Source: Flavobacterium sp. LC2016-13 (GTDB taxonomy: Bacteria; Bacteroidota; Bacteroidia; Flavobacteriales; Flavobacteriaceae). From it: a stretch of DNA of 64,000 nt. Under the pieces are notes generated by a model. The model saw only the letters and a program-made list of their open reading frames with translations, was not told the DNA's origin and searched no databases. The stretch lies in NCBI RefSeq assembly GCF_009707955.1, contig NZ_WMDQ01000006.1:124001-188000 (forward strand). The letters run 5' to 3'. Positions 55,178 through 62,558 of the stretch are shown in pieces. The position numbers and the translations under genes are program-made. The first letter of the stretch is position 1; the number at the start of each line of letters is the position of its first letter.

Positions 55178-56992
55178 TTATTTTATTTTCAATAAGTTTC
55201 TCTTATTAGTCGGTAATGCTACTATAGAATCGAATACATGACTCAATCCTCCCGGAGTTAATGAATAACCATGACAATAAAAACAAGAAGTAACTGCTTT
55301 ATGATCTGTTTTGCTTGGAACTGCATTTGAGCTCTGCGACTGAAAAAAGGTTTCCATAGTACTATTTGCTAATCGTCCGGTTCCAATAGCTGCTCCCGGA
55401 GTTCCTCCATAAGGGTAAGATGAACCATCTGGCTGTGCGCCACCAAAAGTCCAGGTTGCACCTATTAGCAAATAATTTTTCCTGATGTCGTTGCCAACTA
55501 ACATTTTACGTATTGCATTATTAATAGAAATTATTTCACTATTAGAATCTGCAGGTGTTTTATCTTCTCCATTTGGTATAGTATCTGAGGCAACTCCCCA
55601 GGCCATAATTCTTTTTACATCTGGCTTATATATTAATTCCGGATGTAAAGAATCTATAATGATCGTATTATTTTTAACGGTCATTCTCTGCGTATTTTTA
55701 GTTGTATCATCGGCATTAACATTAAAAAGCCAATCTGTACCGCTATCTGCTTTTACTTGTTTTATTTTATCATTAACATCTCTATACGAATATGCCGTAT
55801 TTGGTGAATTTTTTTGATGTTCAAAAGTTGCCCAAATCATTTCAGGGTGTCCGGCAACACTTCCTACCACATGCGCTCCAACCAATGCCAATGTTGTTGT
55901 CGTTGATTTATTTGTTAATACCCACAACTTAGGATTTGATTTATCATACACGGGAACTTTAGCTTTAATGGTGATATAGCTGTCTGCATTTGGTAAATCT
56001 TTAGCTTCAACCCATGATGTTTTTAATTCCATTGCTAAAGCATCCGGATCTGGTGGTGTTGCCAAACCGTTCGCTTTTGCATAAGCAAGAATACTATCTC
56101 TCGCAGCTGCAGTTGTTGGAAATTGATTTCCGTTTAATTTTTTATCTTTTACACCAGTCAAAAAGTAAGCATAAACATCATTTACCATTGTTATATAATA
56201 AACTAATGATTTATTTACTGCAACTAATGCTCCACTAGAACCTGCCTGACCTTGTTCAGTATCAACTATATGTCCTTTTGAATCCAGAAAAACAGCTTTA
56301 TTTCCTTGTTTAAATTCTTGCAGAATATTTTCAGGATGAACTTTGCTGTCAATGATTGCTTTAGGACTTGAGATCAATTTACCTTTTGTATCGATAAAAG
56401 AATGTAATCCATTGGCATTAGAGACAATACTTCCTACCTCAACTGATTTATTCTCAGCATTTTTAACAGCTTCGTGCTCTTTTTGAGATTCTACTTCAAA
56501 TGTTCTTCCATCCTTGTCAACTATAATCGGAAGTCTATTTGGTCCTGTTTGAACAATATTACCTACCGCACTCATTATAGTATTAGGAGCATGAGGTGTC
56601 AATACGCGATTTCCGTTTTTATCTGCAGCCGAAACATTATAAAACACAGGAGATTCCATTACAGTTCCTCCACTTTTATATGCTCCGCCAGAAGCTGGTG
56701 AAGTAATCCATAAAAACATTTGCTCAGACCATTTATAAAAATCACAGTTGTTATTATGAGGAAATGTTACACTATTTGCGGGTTCAACTAGTCCGTTTTC
56801 AGTTGCTTTTCCTGATTTAAACCAGGAATTAAAATCAGTTTCTGTTACTGTACAAGATTGTTTTACATCTTGCGGCAGATATTCATATTCTGAATCTGCT
56901 TTAGCCAGAATATCATTTTTTTTACATCCTAAAAAAAGGATTATCAAAACTGCAGCAAACATAGCTATCGTTCTTATGTTTATTTTTTTCAT
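55178..56992 (-). CDS. Large lipoprotein with C-terminal CxxCH heme-binding motif
   Basis: A 604-residue lipoprotein with lipobox FLGC (Cys23), followed by KKN. Near the N-terminus is the segment NNCDFYKWSEQMFLWITSPA, which recurs in bacterial proteins of unknown function. Residues about 140-240 form a low-complexity part with repeated GN...GxRxxxxxDxxG-type turns. The C-terminus has Cys570-Phe-Tyr-Cys573-His574, a class c heme attachment motif in an otherwise cysteine-poor region, preceded by TETFFQSQSSN-like sequence. It probably receives one heme in the periplasm and faces outward. It is 60 nt downstream of the tyrosinase gene, in the same direction. I do not know its function; a redox partner of the tyrosinase is a guess. 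Confidence 0.75.
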   Translation of the reverse strand: MKKINIRTIAMFAAVLIILFLGCKKNDILAKADSEYEYLPQDVKQSCTVTETDFNSWFKSGKATENGLVEPANSVTFPHNNNCDFYKWSEQMFLWITSPASGGAYKSGGTVMESPVFYNVSAADKNGNRVLTPHAPNTIMSAVGNIVQTGPNRLPIIVDKDGRTFEVESQKEHEAVKNAENKSVEVGSIVSNANGLHSFIDTKGKLISSPKAIIDSKVHPENILQEFKQGNKAVFLDSKGHIVDTEQGQAGSSGALVAVNKSLVYYITMVNDVYAYFLTGVKDKKLNGNQFPTTAAARDSILAYAKANGLATPPDPDALAMELKTSWVEAKDLPNADSYITIKAKVPVYDKSNPKLWVLTNKSTTTTLALVGAHVVGSVAGHPEMIWATFEHQKNSPNTAYSYRDVNDKIKQVKADSGTDWLFNVNADDTTKNTQRMTVKNNTIIIDSLHPELIYKPDVKRIMAWGVASDTIPNGEDKTPADSNSEIISINNAIRKMLVGNDIRKNYLLIGATWTFGGAQPDGSSYPYGGTPGAAIGTGRLANSTMETFFQSQSSNAVPSKTDHKAVTSCFYCHGYSLTPGGLSHVFDSIVALPTNKRNLLKIK

Positions 56993-57052
56993 GATTTTGT
57001 GTTGTTAATGGGTTTGTTTTTCTTTTGTTTTTTATTCTTTTGATTTAAAATA

Positions 57053-58663
57053 TTAAACTACTTCAACATGAAAATTGACTGCTGGTTTTTCAGTCTTTTT
57101 AAATAATGAAAATAGTTTTCTGGTATTGTTATTGCCCGAAAGCAAACCGTCTCTACCGTGTATTTCTATTTCTACACTATTAACAGACGCTTTTAAGGTA
57201 CTTTTTGATGTTTCTTTTAAAACAGGTAGTTTAAAAAATGCTTTTACTTCGAGATGTGTTTGGCAATTTGAACAATATTGAGAACTCCAACGGCTTAATA
57301 CAGCTTCTGTACCCAAATGCTGTTTTTTTCCGTCGATCGTTGCAAATGCAGAAATCAGGAAAGAACCTCTTATTGGCGCTTTATTAATTCTCGAAACTTT
57401 AATCACTTTTGCATCATCTTCCTCTACTTTTAAAAGTCGGTTTTTAGAAAATTCATCAAGAGAACCAATACTATAAGTAATTCCTAATTGTTTTTCGATG
57501 TTAATGCAGTCTAAAGAATTATAAGTTCTTTCAATTCCGTTTTCGGTTATCTTAAAAGGATTAAGCGGAGTCTCTAAATCTAGCCATGAATTAGGTGCCA
57601 TTCCGGGAGTTGGCCCTTGATTGTCGACTGTATTAGTTCCGGGATATTCAGGAAAAATTTCAAGATGATCTGTAAATCCGTGTTTTTTCTGCCAAAGCCA
57701 AAATACGCGATCTATGTTACAATGATGAAAATAAAAAATAGGATCTAATCCTGCTGTGTCATTTTCTCCCATGTCTCCATTAGCATCGGGAATAGGCGAA
57801 CGATCATACGTTGGCAAATCGCAACCGCCTACTGCAAGGTGAATACTATTGTGTGGAGATTCGAGCGATACAACCGGCAGGCTGCCTTCTTCTAAATTTA
57901 TATTCCATTCGGCTGCTGAAGTTGTGTTCGAAAAAACAGTAAAATTGGGAGCATTCAAACAGTCTTTAAACTTTTGATTAACGTTTGTCTCGATTCTTTT
58001 ACCTTTAACAATAATGAAAGAGTTTAGCCAGTTTAAAACATTATCATTTAATATTTCTACATTTTTATTATAGTCCGGATATTTTGCATTGTGTTCTGCT
58101 GTTTTAGCACGATCTTCATCTGAACCAACTAAACCTGATAATGGATAACGAACTGTTTCATATCCTTTTGGTTTATTGTAAAGATTATTATCGCCTTGTA
58201 CATTATCTACAATGTTTTTAGGAAAAACAAAAGAACGCAATGGGTTTGCGATTTTTTCTCCATCCAATTCAAAAAATTCATCTGTTAAGCAAGATGGAAT
58301 TCCTTTTTCTAACGAATCTTCATTTGTTTCATCCCAATAAGGCAACATAACAGACTCACAACCTTTAATGCTTTGCAATGCTTCTTCTACTTTTAAAATG
58401 TAAATACGGTGCCAGGTTGGAAACAACACATTTCCGTGATTGCAATAACCTCCCCAATAAGCATTACTTCCCCATCCGGCACCTCTAAAAGGTTCTCCGT
58501 GGAAACCGCCTAATTTAAAAAACGAATGAGAATCTTCTGCAGGAAGTTCTTTAATTCCTTTCCAGGCACGCATTAAATTTTCTAATTCGGTTTTATTGCC
58601 GTTCTCGTACTCTCTCTGTATTTCTAATATAGATTTTCTAATTTTCAGGTTTTGGGTAGCCAT
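57053..58663 (-). CDS. Tyrosinase-family type-3 copper oxidase
   Basis: A 536-residue protein that would oxidise phenols to o-quinones with a dinuclear copper site. CuA: His55 (GGFHGEP), His76 and His85 (CNHGNVLFPTWHRIY). CuB: His271 and His275 (PHNSIHLAVGG) and His313/314 in DPIFYFHHCNIDRVFWLW. Cys74 sits two residues before His76, the Cys-x-His arrangement that forms a thioether bond in fungal tyrosinases and plant catechol oxidases. A C-terminal beta-rich domain (about 400-536) contains a CSNC pair (WSSQYCSNCQTHLEV). There is no signal peptide or twin-arginine motif. It lies 11 nt after the cysteine-rich membrane protein. Confidence 0.93.
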   Translation of the reverse strand: MATQNLKIRKSILEIQREYENGNKTELENLMRAWKGIKELPAEDSHSFFKLGGFHGEPFRGAGWGSNAYWGGYCNHGNVLFPTWHRIYILKVEEALQSIKGCESVMLPYWDETNEDSLEKGIPSCLTDEFFELDGEKIANPLRSFVFPKNIVDNVQGDNNLYNKPKGYETVRYPLSGLVGSDEDRAKTAEHNAKYPDYNKNVEILNDNVLNWLNSFIIVKGKRIETNVNQKFKDCLNAPNFTVFSNTTSAAEWNINLEEGSLPVVSLESPHNSIHLAVGGCDLPTYDRSPIPDANGDMGENDTAGLDPIFYFHHCNIDRVFWLWQKKHGFTDHLEIFPEYPGTNTVDNQGPTPGMAPNSWLDLETPLNPFKITENGIERTYNSLDCINIEKQLGITYSIGSLDEFSKNRLLKVEEDDAKVIKVSRINKAPIRGSFLISAFATIDGKKQHLGTEAVLSRWSSQYCSNCQTHLEVKAFFKLPVLKETSKSTLKASVNSVEIEIHGRDGLLSGNNNTRKLFSLFKKTEKPAVNFHVEVV

Positions 58664-58674
58664 AGTTATAGGTT

Positions 58675-59151
58675 TTAGATATTGGTATGTTTAGGTGTAA
58701 ATAAATGAATTCGAAAAGATGGAAACTGAATAAGTAATGATCCTGAAATAATAAAAATCATACCGGTTACAAGCAACCATTTTTCGTTAGGAAACGAAAA
58801 TCTGCCAACAAGAATAATTACTGCTCCTGTTAAACTCAAGAAGAAAGCTGAATAATTATTTGAGGCCGACTTTTTATAGATCATGAATAAATGAACCGCC
58901 AAAAAAAACATCAAAACAGGTAATAACCATCCCATATAAGGCAAACGTGCCAAACCCAGACTTCCAAACATGCTCATATAAACTGCCCAACAAACTGGGC
59001 ATTTTGGAAAAAAAGCAATAAGAACGCTCAAAAACATTGATGGAATTGCTTTTAGGGTTTTTCTGGTTTTAGAAATTGGTTTCTGTTCTTTAGTTTTCTG
59101 CTCTTTAGCAGCGCAGCAACAACTTTTAGTTTGTGGAATAAGATCATTCAT
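58675..59151 (-). CDS. Small cysteine-rich four-helix membrane protein
   Basis: A 158-residue protein. A cytosolic N-terminus carries three consecutive cysteines (Cys11-13, KSCCCAAKEQ), then a lysine-rich stretch. Four transmembrane helices follow. The first ends in KCPVCWAVYMSMFGSLG with Cys51 and Cys54, a CxxC pair at the membrane face, recalling MerC/MerT-like metal-handling proteins. I infer copper or other thiophilic-metal handling from the cysteines and the tyrosinase next door; no homology is proven. It is 11 nt upstream of the tyrosinase. Confidence 0.75.
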   Translation of the reverse strand: MNDLIPQTKSCCCAAKEQKTKEQKPISKTRKTLKAIPSMFLSVLIAFFPKCPVCWAVYMSMFGSLGLARLPYMGWLLPVLMFFLAVHLFMIYKKSASNNYSAFFLSLTGAVIILVGRFSFPNEKWLLVTGMIFIISGSLLIQFPSFRIHLFTPKHTNI

Positions 59152-59223
59152 AGTGTTTTTGTTTTTTTGGTAAATTCTTTTTTAACTCAAATGAATTATA
59201 CTATTTCAAGTTAACCGGTAACA

Positions 59224-59252
59224 AAAAGATCGCCCAAACCAGGCGATCTTTT
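59224..59252 (-). terminator. Hairpin after the DUF1842 gene
   Basis: AAAAGATCGCC (59224-59234) and GGCGATCTTTT (59242-59252) form an 11-bp perfect stem with a 7-nt loop. On the minus strand it is followed by TTTTTG. It lies 75 nt past the DUF1842 stop and 72 nt before the cysteine-rich membrane protein, so it may end the DUF1842 transcript fully or partly. Confidence 0.75.
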
Positions 59253-59327
59253 ATATAAAATTTTATTGAGTAGGGAATATTGCAGATTTTTATTCCTCTT
59301 TGAATTGTTTATGGAGAATTTTACTTC

Positions 59328-59741
59328 TTATGCCAATTCCTCTTGTAAATTTTTTACTGATGCAACTGGTACATTTTCGATATGATGTTGGTAGTATGAA
59401 AAACCTCCAATTCCGTTCCACGCATTATCGATAGCAAAATGAGCATCAAAATCAGCTAAAAAAGCACCAATTGCAGGAGGTGGAAAAGATTGAACATATT
59501 GTCCGTGTAAACTAACTAACTGAGTATATTTTCCTAATCCTGCTGAATATATTTTTCCTTTTACTTGAACAACAATATGACTATCAGGACCGTTTATAGC
59601 CTGTGTAATAACTACTGTACCTGTCACTGTATGTTGTGATGGGACAACTACTAAACTAAATTTAGCGATTGGAGCACCTGGTGTTCCAACATTTCCGATA
59701 GTGCCATTTGCTAAATAAGCACCTACTAATAAATCTGACAT
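59328..59741 (-). CDS. DUF1842 domain protein
   Basis: A 137-residue protein with the DUF1842 pattern: GAPIAKFSLVVVPSQHTVTG, VVITQAINGP, a QVKGKIY strand and a C-terminal half with FDAHFAIDNAWNGIGGFSYY. It is beta-rich, with no signal peptide. The function is unknown. It opens the tyrosinase locus, though a hairpin separates it from the next gene. It ends in a helical ASVKNLQEELA tail. Confidence 0.8.
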   Translation of the reverse strand: MSDLLVGAYLANGTIGNVGTPGAPIAKFSLVVVPSQHTVTGTVVITQAINGPDSHIVVQVKGKIYSAGLGKYTQLVSLHGQYVQSFPPPAIGAFLADFDAHFAIDNAWNGIGGFSYYQHHIENVPVASVKNLQEELA

Positions 59742-60117
59742 AACTTTTGTTTTTGGGTTTTCCTACTCATAAGGCTTTTCGGATCCGCCTCGTTTTTTTA
59801 AGTGGGTTCTGCTCCACTTGTTTGTTCATTCTTCAAACCTGAAATTTTATGACAGATTTGAAAAATAATATTGATTTTCTTTCATTTTCTATTTCAAAAC
59901 TATATCAGATTCATAGACTTAAATAAAAAAATGGTATAAGGGGGAGATTCTTGGTTGTGAATGAGGTAAAAAAAGACATAAGATTATTTTATAAGAAAAA
60001 ATAATTTGCATAAAAAAACCACTAACAACTTTATAGTAAGTTATTAGTGGTTTTACGTATTTTGATTATTATTTAAATCACTTTATTTCATATAAAAACA
60101 ATCTGTAAAGGCTATTA
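59742..60117. promoter_or_regulatory. Spacer upstream of DUF1842
   Basis: About 375 bp with no gene. The minus-strand leader is long and can fold: AAGTGG...CCACTT (59800-59820 region). A TAGTTTTG element (59895-59902, minus strand) is a possible -7 site, without a clear -33. It also holds the hicAB terminator at 60012-60054. Confidence 0.4.
60015..60054 (-). terminator. Terminator of hicA-hicB
   Basis: AAAACCACTAACAACTT (60015-60031) pairs with AAGTTATTAGTGGTTTT (60038-60054) with one mismatch and a 6-nt loop. It is followed by T on the minus strand. It lies 64 nt past the hicB stop. Confidence 0.8.
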
Positions 60118-60474
60118 TTAATGAATATTTAAAACTTCTTCATGTTTAATAATGTAAGATAAAGCTTCTTTTACAACATCATTTAGGTTCAATCCTTTTT
60201 TAGAAGCCAGAAGGGCCGTTTTTTGATGGAGATCTTGTGAAACTCTTACATTGAACGAACCTTTAAAAACTTTATCAGGAGCTTTATTCAAAACTTTGCA
60301 TGTTTCTAAATAATCCAGAATGCTTTCTTGAAATGCTTTCTCTAATTCTGTTACAGAAGTTCCTTCAAAGGTTACTACATCATTAATTCCCTGAATTTTT
60401 CCGAAGAAAATTTTATCTTCTGCCGAAAACTCAACTGTACCGATATATCCTTTATATTCTAAATAATTTTTCAT
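60118..60474 (-). CDS. hicB: HicB-family antitoxin
   Basis: A 118-residue antitoxin. The start at 60474 (MKNYLEYKGYIGTVEFS) overlaps the hicA stop in ATGA, so the pair is translationally coupled; a longer frame to 60492 adds MFKIGK. The N-terminal degenerate RNase-H-like HicB fold (DKIFFGKIQGINDVVTFEG) is followed by a ribbon-helix-helix C-terminus (FNVRVSQDLHQKTALLASKK) that would bind DNA and repress the operon. This combination is typical for HicB. Confidence 0.88.
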   Translation of the reverse strand: MKNYLEYKGYIGTVEFSAEDKIFFGKIQGINDVVTFEGTSVTELEKAFQESILDYLETCKVLNKAPDKVFKGSFNVRVSQDLHQKTALLASKKGLNLNDVVKEALSYIIKHEEVLNIH

Positions 60475-60719
60475 TTTTCCAATTTTAAACATTCAATTAT
60501 AATATCTAACTGATACGATTTTAATACTTTTTGTGGATGAGGCTCATGCAAACTTATAATATGCATATCTTCATTTACAAATTTTCTTCTTGATCCTCCC
60601 GTTTTTCCCTGTTCAATTTGAATATATCCAAAATAATAGAGAACTTTTAATAATTCATCCCATGTAAAATCTTTGGGTTTAGATTTCAATCTTTCAACAA
60701 GCTTATCAATTTTACTCAT
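60471..60719 (-). CDS. hicA: HicA-family mRNA interferase toxin
   Basis: An 82-residue toxin that would cleave mRNA. The dsRBD-like HicA fold starts MSKIDKLVERLKSKPKDFTW, then DELLKVLYYFGYIQIEQGKT. The loop GGSRRKFV is the HicA motif with Arg in place of the first His of the usual GSHxxF. Candidate catalytic histidines are in MHIISLHEPHP. It is upstream of the antitoxin, with a palindromic operator at 60738-60776. Confidence 0.85.
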   Translation of the reverse strand: MSKIDKLVERLKSKPKDFTWDELLKVLYYFGYIQIEQGKTGGSRRKFVNEDMHIISLHEPHPQKVLKSYQLDIIIECLKLEK

Positions 60720-60737
60720 ACAAATTTATAAATATTT

Positions 60738-60776
60738 CATTTGCTTTGCAACTAAAATTTAGTTGCAAGGCAAATG
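60738..60776. promoter_or_regulatory. Palindromic operator upstream of hicA
   Basis: CATTTGCTTTGCAACTAAA and TTTAGTTGCAAGGCAAATG are 19-nt arms with one mismatch and a single central base. The centre TTGCAACTAAAATTTAGTTGCAA is perfect. A minus-strand -7 element TACATTTG (60787-60794) lies just upstream. The palindrome covers the start region of the hicAB transcript, fitting autoregulation by the HicB ribbon-helix-helix domain. Confidence 0.75.
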
Positions 60777-60833
60777 ATCACTAAGACAAATGTAAAGATA
60801 AGAATTAGATTACGTTTATTTATTTATTTTAAT

Positions 60834-60859
60834 AAACTTTCATTTATTTTTGAAAGTTT
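60834..60859. promoter_or_regulatory. GbsR operator 1 (AAACTTTCA-N8-TGAAAGTTT)
   Basis: Perfect 9-nt inverted arms around an 8-nt T-rich centre. It overlaps the -33 TTG (60850-60852) of the gbsR-like gene promoter, so bound repressor would block RNA polymerase. An identical repeat is at 61418-61443. Confidence 0.8.
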
Positions 60860-60880
60860 AAAAACTTTTGTTTACATTTG
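60850..60880 (+). promoter_or_regulatory. Promoter of the GbsR/MarR-like regulator gene
   Basis: TTG (60850-60852), a 20-bp spacer, TACATTTG (60873-60880). The ATG is at 60885, so the start point is next to it and the mRNA is nearly leaderless. It overlaps operator 1. Confidence 0.78.
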
Positions 60881-60884
60881 ATCC

Positions 60885-61391
60885 ATGGAATTCAAAGAAG
60901 CAAAAAATAAGTTTGTACAAACCTGGGGAGCGTTAGGTTCTCAATGGGGAATTAATAAAACCATGGCACAAATCCATGCTTTATTAATGGTCTCGAACGA
61001 TGCTGTTTCGATGGAAGACATTATGGATGAATTGCAGATTTCGCGCGGAAACGCCAGCATGAATCTAAGAGCTTTAATGGATTGGGGAATTGTTTATAAA
61101 GAATACAAAGCAGGAGAAAGAAGAGAGTTTTTTACTGCCGAAAAAGATTTAGATGAATTAGCCGTAAAAATTTCAAGAGAAAGAAGCAAAAGAGAAATTA
61201 AACCTGCTCTTAAAATCTTAAAAGAAGTTTCAACTATTGAGGCAAAAGAATCTTCAGAAGAAGAAAAACACTTTGTAGATCAAACTTCTAAATTGTATGA
61301 TTTTGTTTTAAAAGCAGATAATATGTTAGATAAAATGACTGAATTTAATGATAACTGGTTAGGCCGTTTGGTTTTAAAAATTATGAAGTAA
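60885..61391 (+). CDS. GbsR/MarR-family transcriptional regulator
   Basis: A 168-residue winged-helix regulator. The opening FVQTWGALGSQWGINKTMAQ and the HTH SMEDIMDELQISRGNASMNL with RALMDWGIVYKEYKAGERRE are typical of the GbsR subgroup, whose B. subtilis member represses glycine-betaine genes. The C-terminal half is helical. It starts a probable operon of lipid or membrane genes. The same inverted repeat precedes it and the next gene, so it likely represses both itself and the operon. The effector is unknown. Confidence 0.9.
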   Translation: MEFKEAKNKFVQTWGALGSQWGINKTMAQIHALLMVSNDAVSMEDIMDELQISRGNASMNLRALMDWGIVYKEYKAGERREFFTAEKDLDELAVKISRERSKREIKPALKILKEVSTIEAKESSEEEKHFVDQTSKLYDFVLKADNMLDKMTEFNDNWLGRLVLKIMK

Positions 61392-61417
61392 ATCTTCAAA
61401 TTAAAAAAATTTAATTA

Positions 61418-61443
61418 AAACTTTCATTTTTTTCTGAAAGTTT
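61418..61443. promoter_or_regulatory. GbsR operator 2 (AAACTTTCA-N8-TGAAAGTTT)
   Basis: Same perfect arms and spacer length as operator 1, located 26 nt past the regulator stop and 16 nt before the next ATG. No full promoter consensus is visible downstream of it, so it may act as a roadblock or as part of a promoter I cannot recognise. Confidence 0.78.
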
Positions 61444-61459
61444 AAAATAATCAATAAGT

Positions 61460-61792
61460 ATGAAAACTATAAAGAACACCAATACATTCGCTCTAGCATT
61501 GCCTTTGGCAATTTTATTGACATATCCGTTCATTCAGGAAGGAGCACTTATCTTTAGTTTGTTATCAACTATAATTACAGGTTTTCTGCAATTTTCTATA
61601 GGAGTAAAAATGTTGGTTGATAGTCCAAAAAATAAAGATCTTCAAAAATATATGGCGGGAGTTGTATTATTTTTCATTTTATGGCTTACTAGTTTTGAGA
61701 TAAATTATAACGATCTATTATCTTATGCATGGTTTGCAATGCCACCAATACTCGCAATCTATCTTACTTTAATAATTCACAAAATTCCATAG
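61460..61792 (+). CDS. Small membrane protein, three or four helices
   Basis: A 110-residue hydrophobic protein I do not recognise. Helices are apparent at LALPLAILLTYPFIQ, IFSLLSTIITGFLQFSIGVK, YMAGVVLFFILWLTSF and YAWFAMPPILAIYLTLI. It is the first gene after operator 2 and precedes a similarly small membrane gene by 2 nt, implying coupling. Loss of charge outside the ends suggests it works within a membrane complex. Confidence 0.65.
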   Translation: MKTIKNTNTFALALPLAILLTYPFIQEGALIFSLLSTIITGFLQFSIGVKMLVDSPKNKDLQKYMAGVVLFFILWLTSFEINYNDLLSYAWFAMPPILAIYLTLIIHKIP

Positions 61793-61794
61793 CT

Positions 61795-62142
61795 ATGAAT
61801 CTCAACATAATAGGATATTTTATCTACCTCGCAATTACGATTTTCATTATTCTAAAGGTTGGAAAAATCTGTTACAAAAACGGAAACATTTACGTCGCAG
61901 AACTAATTCCGAATCATGCTGATATATGTCAAAAAATTAATCAGGTTTTACTTTTAGGTTATTATCTGTTAAACATTGGTTATTGTGCGATGACTTTAAT
62001 TTCCTGGAAAAAAATTAATTCGTCTACTCAGCTAATTGAAACAATTGGTATAAAAACTGCCATCATCATATTCATTATATCAATATTGCATTATCTCAAC
62101 ATTATTATTCTAACCAAATACATTCATAAATTAATTCAATAA
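61795..62142 (+). CDS. Small membrane protein, paralogue A
   Basis: A 115-residue protein with helices at the N-terminus (IIGYFIYLAITIFIILKVG) and C-terminal half. The start is at 61795 (MNLNIIGYFIY), 2 nt after the preceding stop; the frame is open further upstream inside that gene. It shares the pattern KNGxI...D I..N..L..GYYLLNIG with the next gene, so the two are tandem duplicates. The function is unknown. Confidence 0.7.
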   Translation: MNLNIIGYFIYLAITIFIILKVGKICYKNGNIYVAELIPNHADICQKINQVLLLGYYLLNIGYCAMTLISWKKINSSTQLIETIGIKTAIIIFIISILHYLNIIILTKYIHKLIQ

Positions 62143-62161
62143 CATTTTAAATTTAAATATC

Positions 62162-62548
62162 ATGGAAACTACAAAAATCCTAATCGGTTACGGCATCTAT
62201 TTACCAATCGCTTTATTCCTTACTTATTATGTTTCTAAAACACTTTTCAAAAACGGAAAAATATTTATGCTGGACATTTTTAAAGGCCGTGAAGATATTG
62301 CAGAGGCAACCAACAAACTTTTTGAAACCGGATTTTATTTGTTAAACATTGGTTTCGCCTTAATGATTTTACAAATGCAATTAAGCGATAACAGTTATCA
62401 GGAATTAATTGAAAGGCTAAGCTATAAAATTGGAGGATTTTCTATTTATCTTGGTATAATGTTGTTCTTCAACTTGTATTTCTTCTTTAGAGGAAAAAGA
62501 AAAGCTAAAGAAGCTCAAAGAGAAGAAAGATTGGTTTTTAAAGCATAA
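62162..62548 (+). CDS. Small membrane protein, paralogue B
   Basis: A 128-residue relative of the preceding gene: METTKILIGYGIYLPIALFL at the start, then FKNGKIFMLDIFKGREDIAE and FYLLNIGFALMILQMQL. It has a longer, basic C-terminus (FFRGKRKAKEAQREERL). It is 19 nt after paralogue A. No catalytic motif is seen. It may bind to or organise a membrane enzyme such as the desaturase encoded next. Confidence 0.7.
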   Translation: METTKILIGYGIYLPIALFLTYYVSKTLFKNGKIFMLDIFKGREDIAEATNKLFETGFYLLNIGFALMILQMQLSDNSYQELIERLSYKIGGFSIYLGIMLFFNLYFFFRGKRKAKEAQREERLVFKA

Positions 62549-62558
62549 CTGATAAACG

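Noticed and set aside
55485..55817. 110-codon plus-strand frame
   Set aside because: Antisense to the CxxCH lipoprotein, hydrophobic shadow only.
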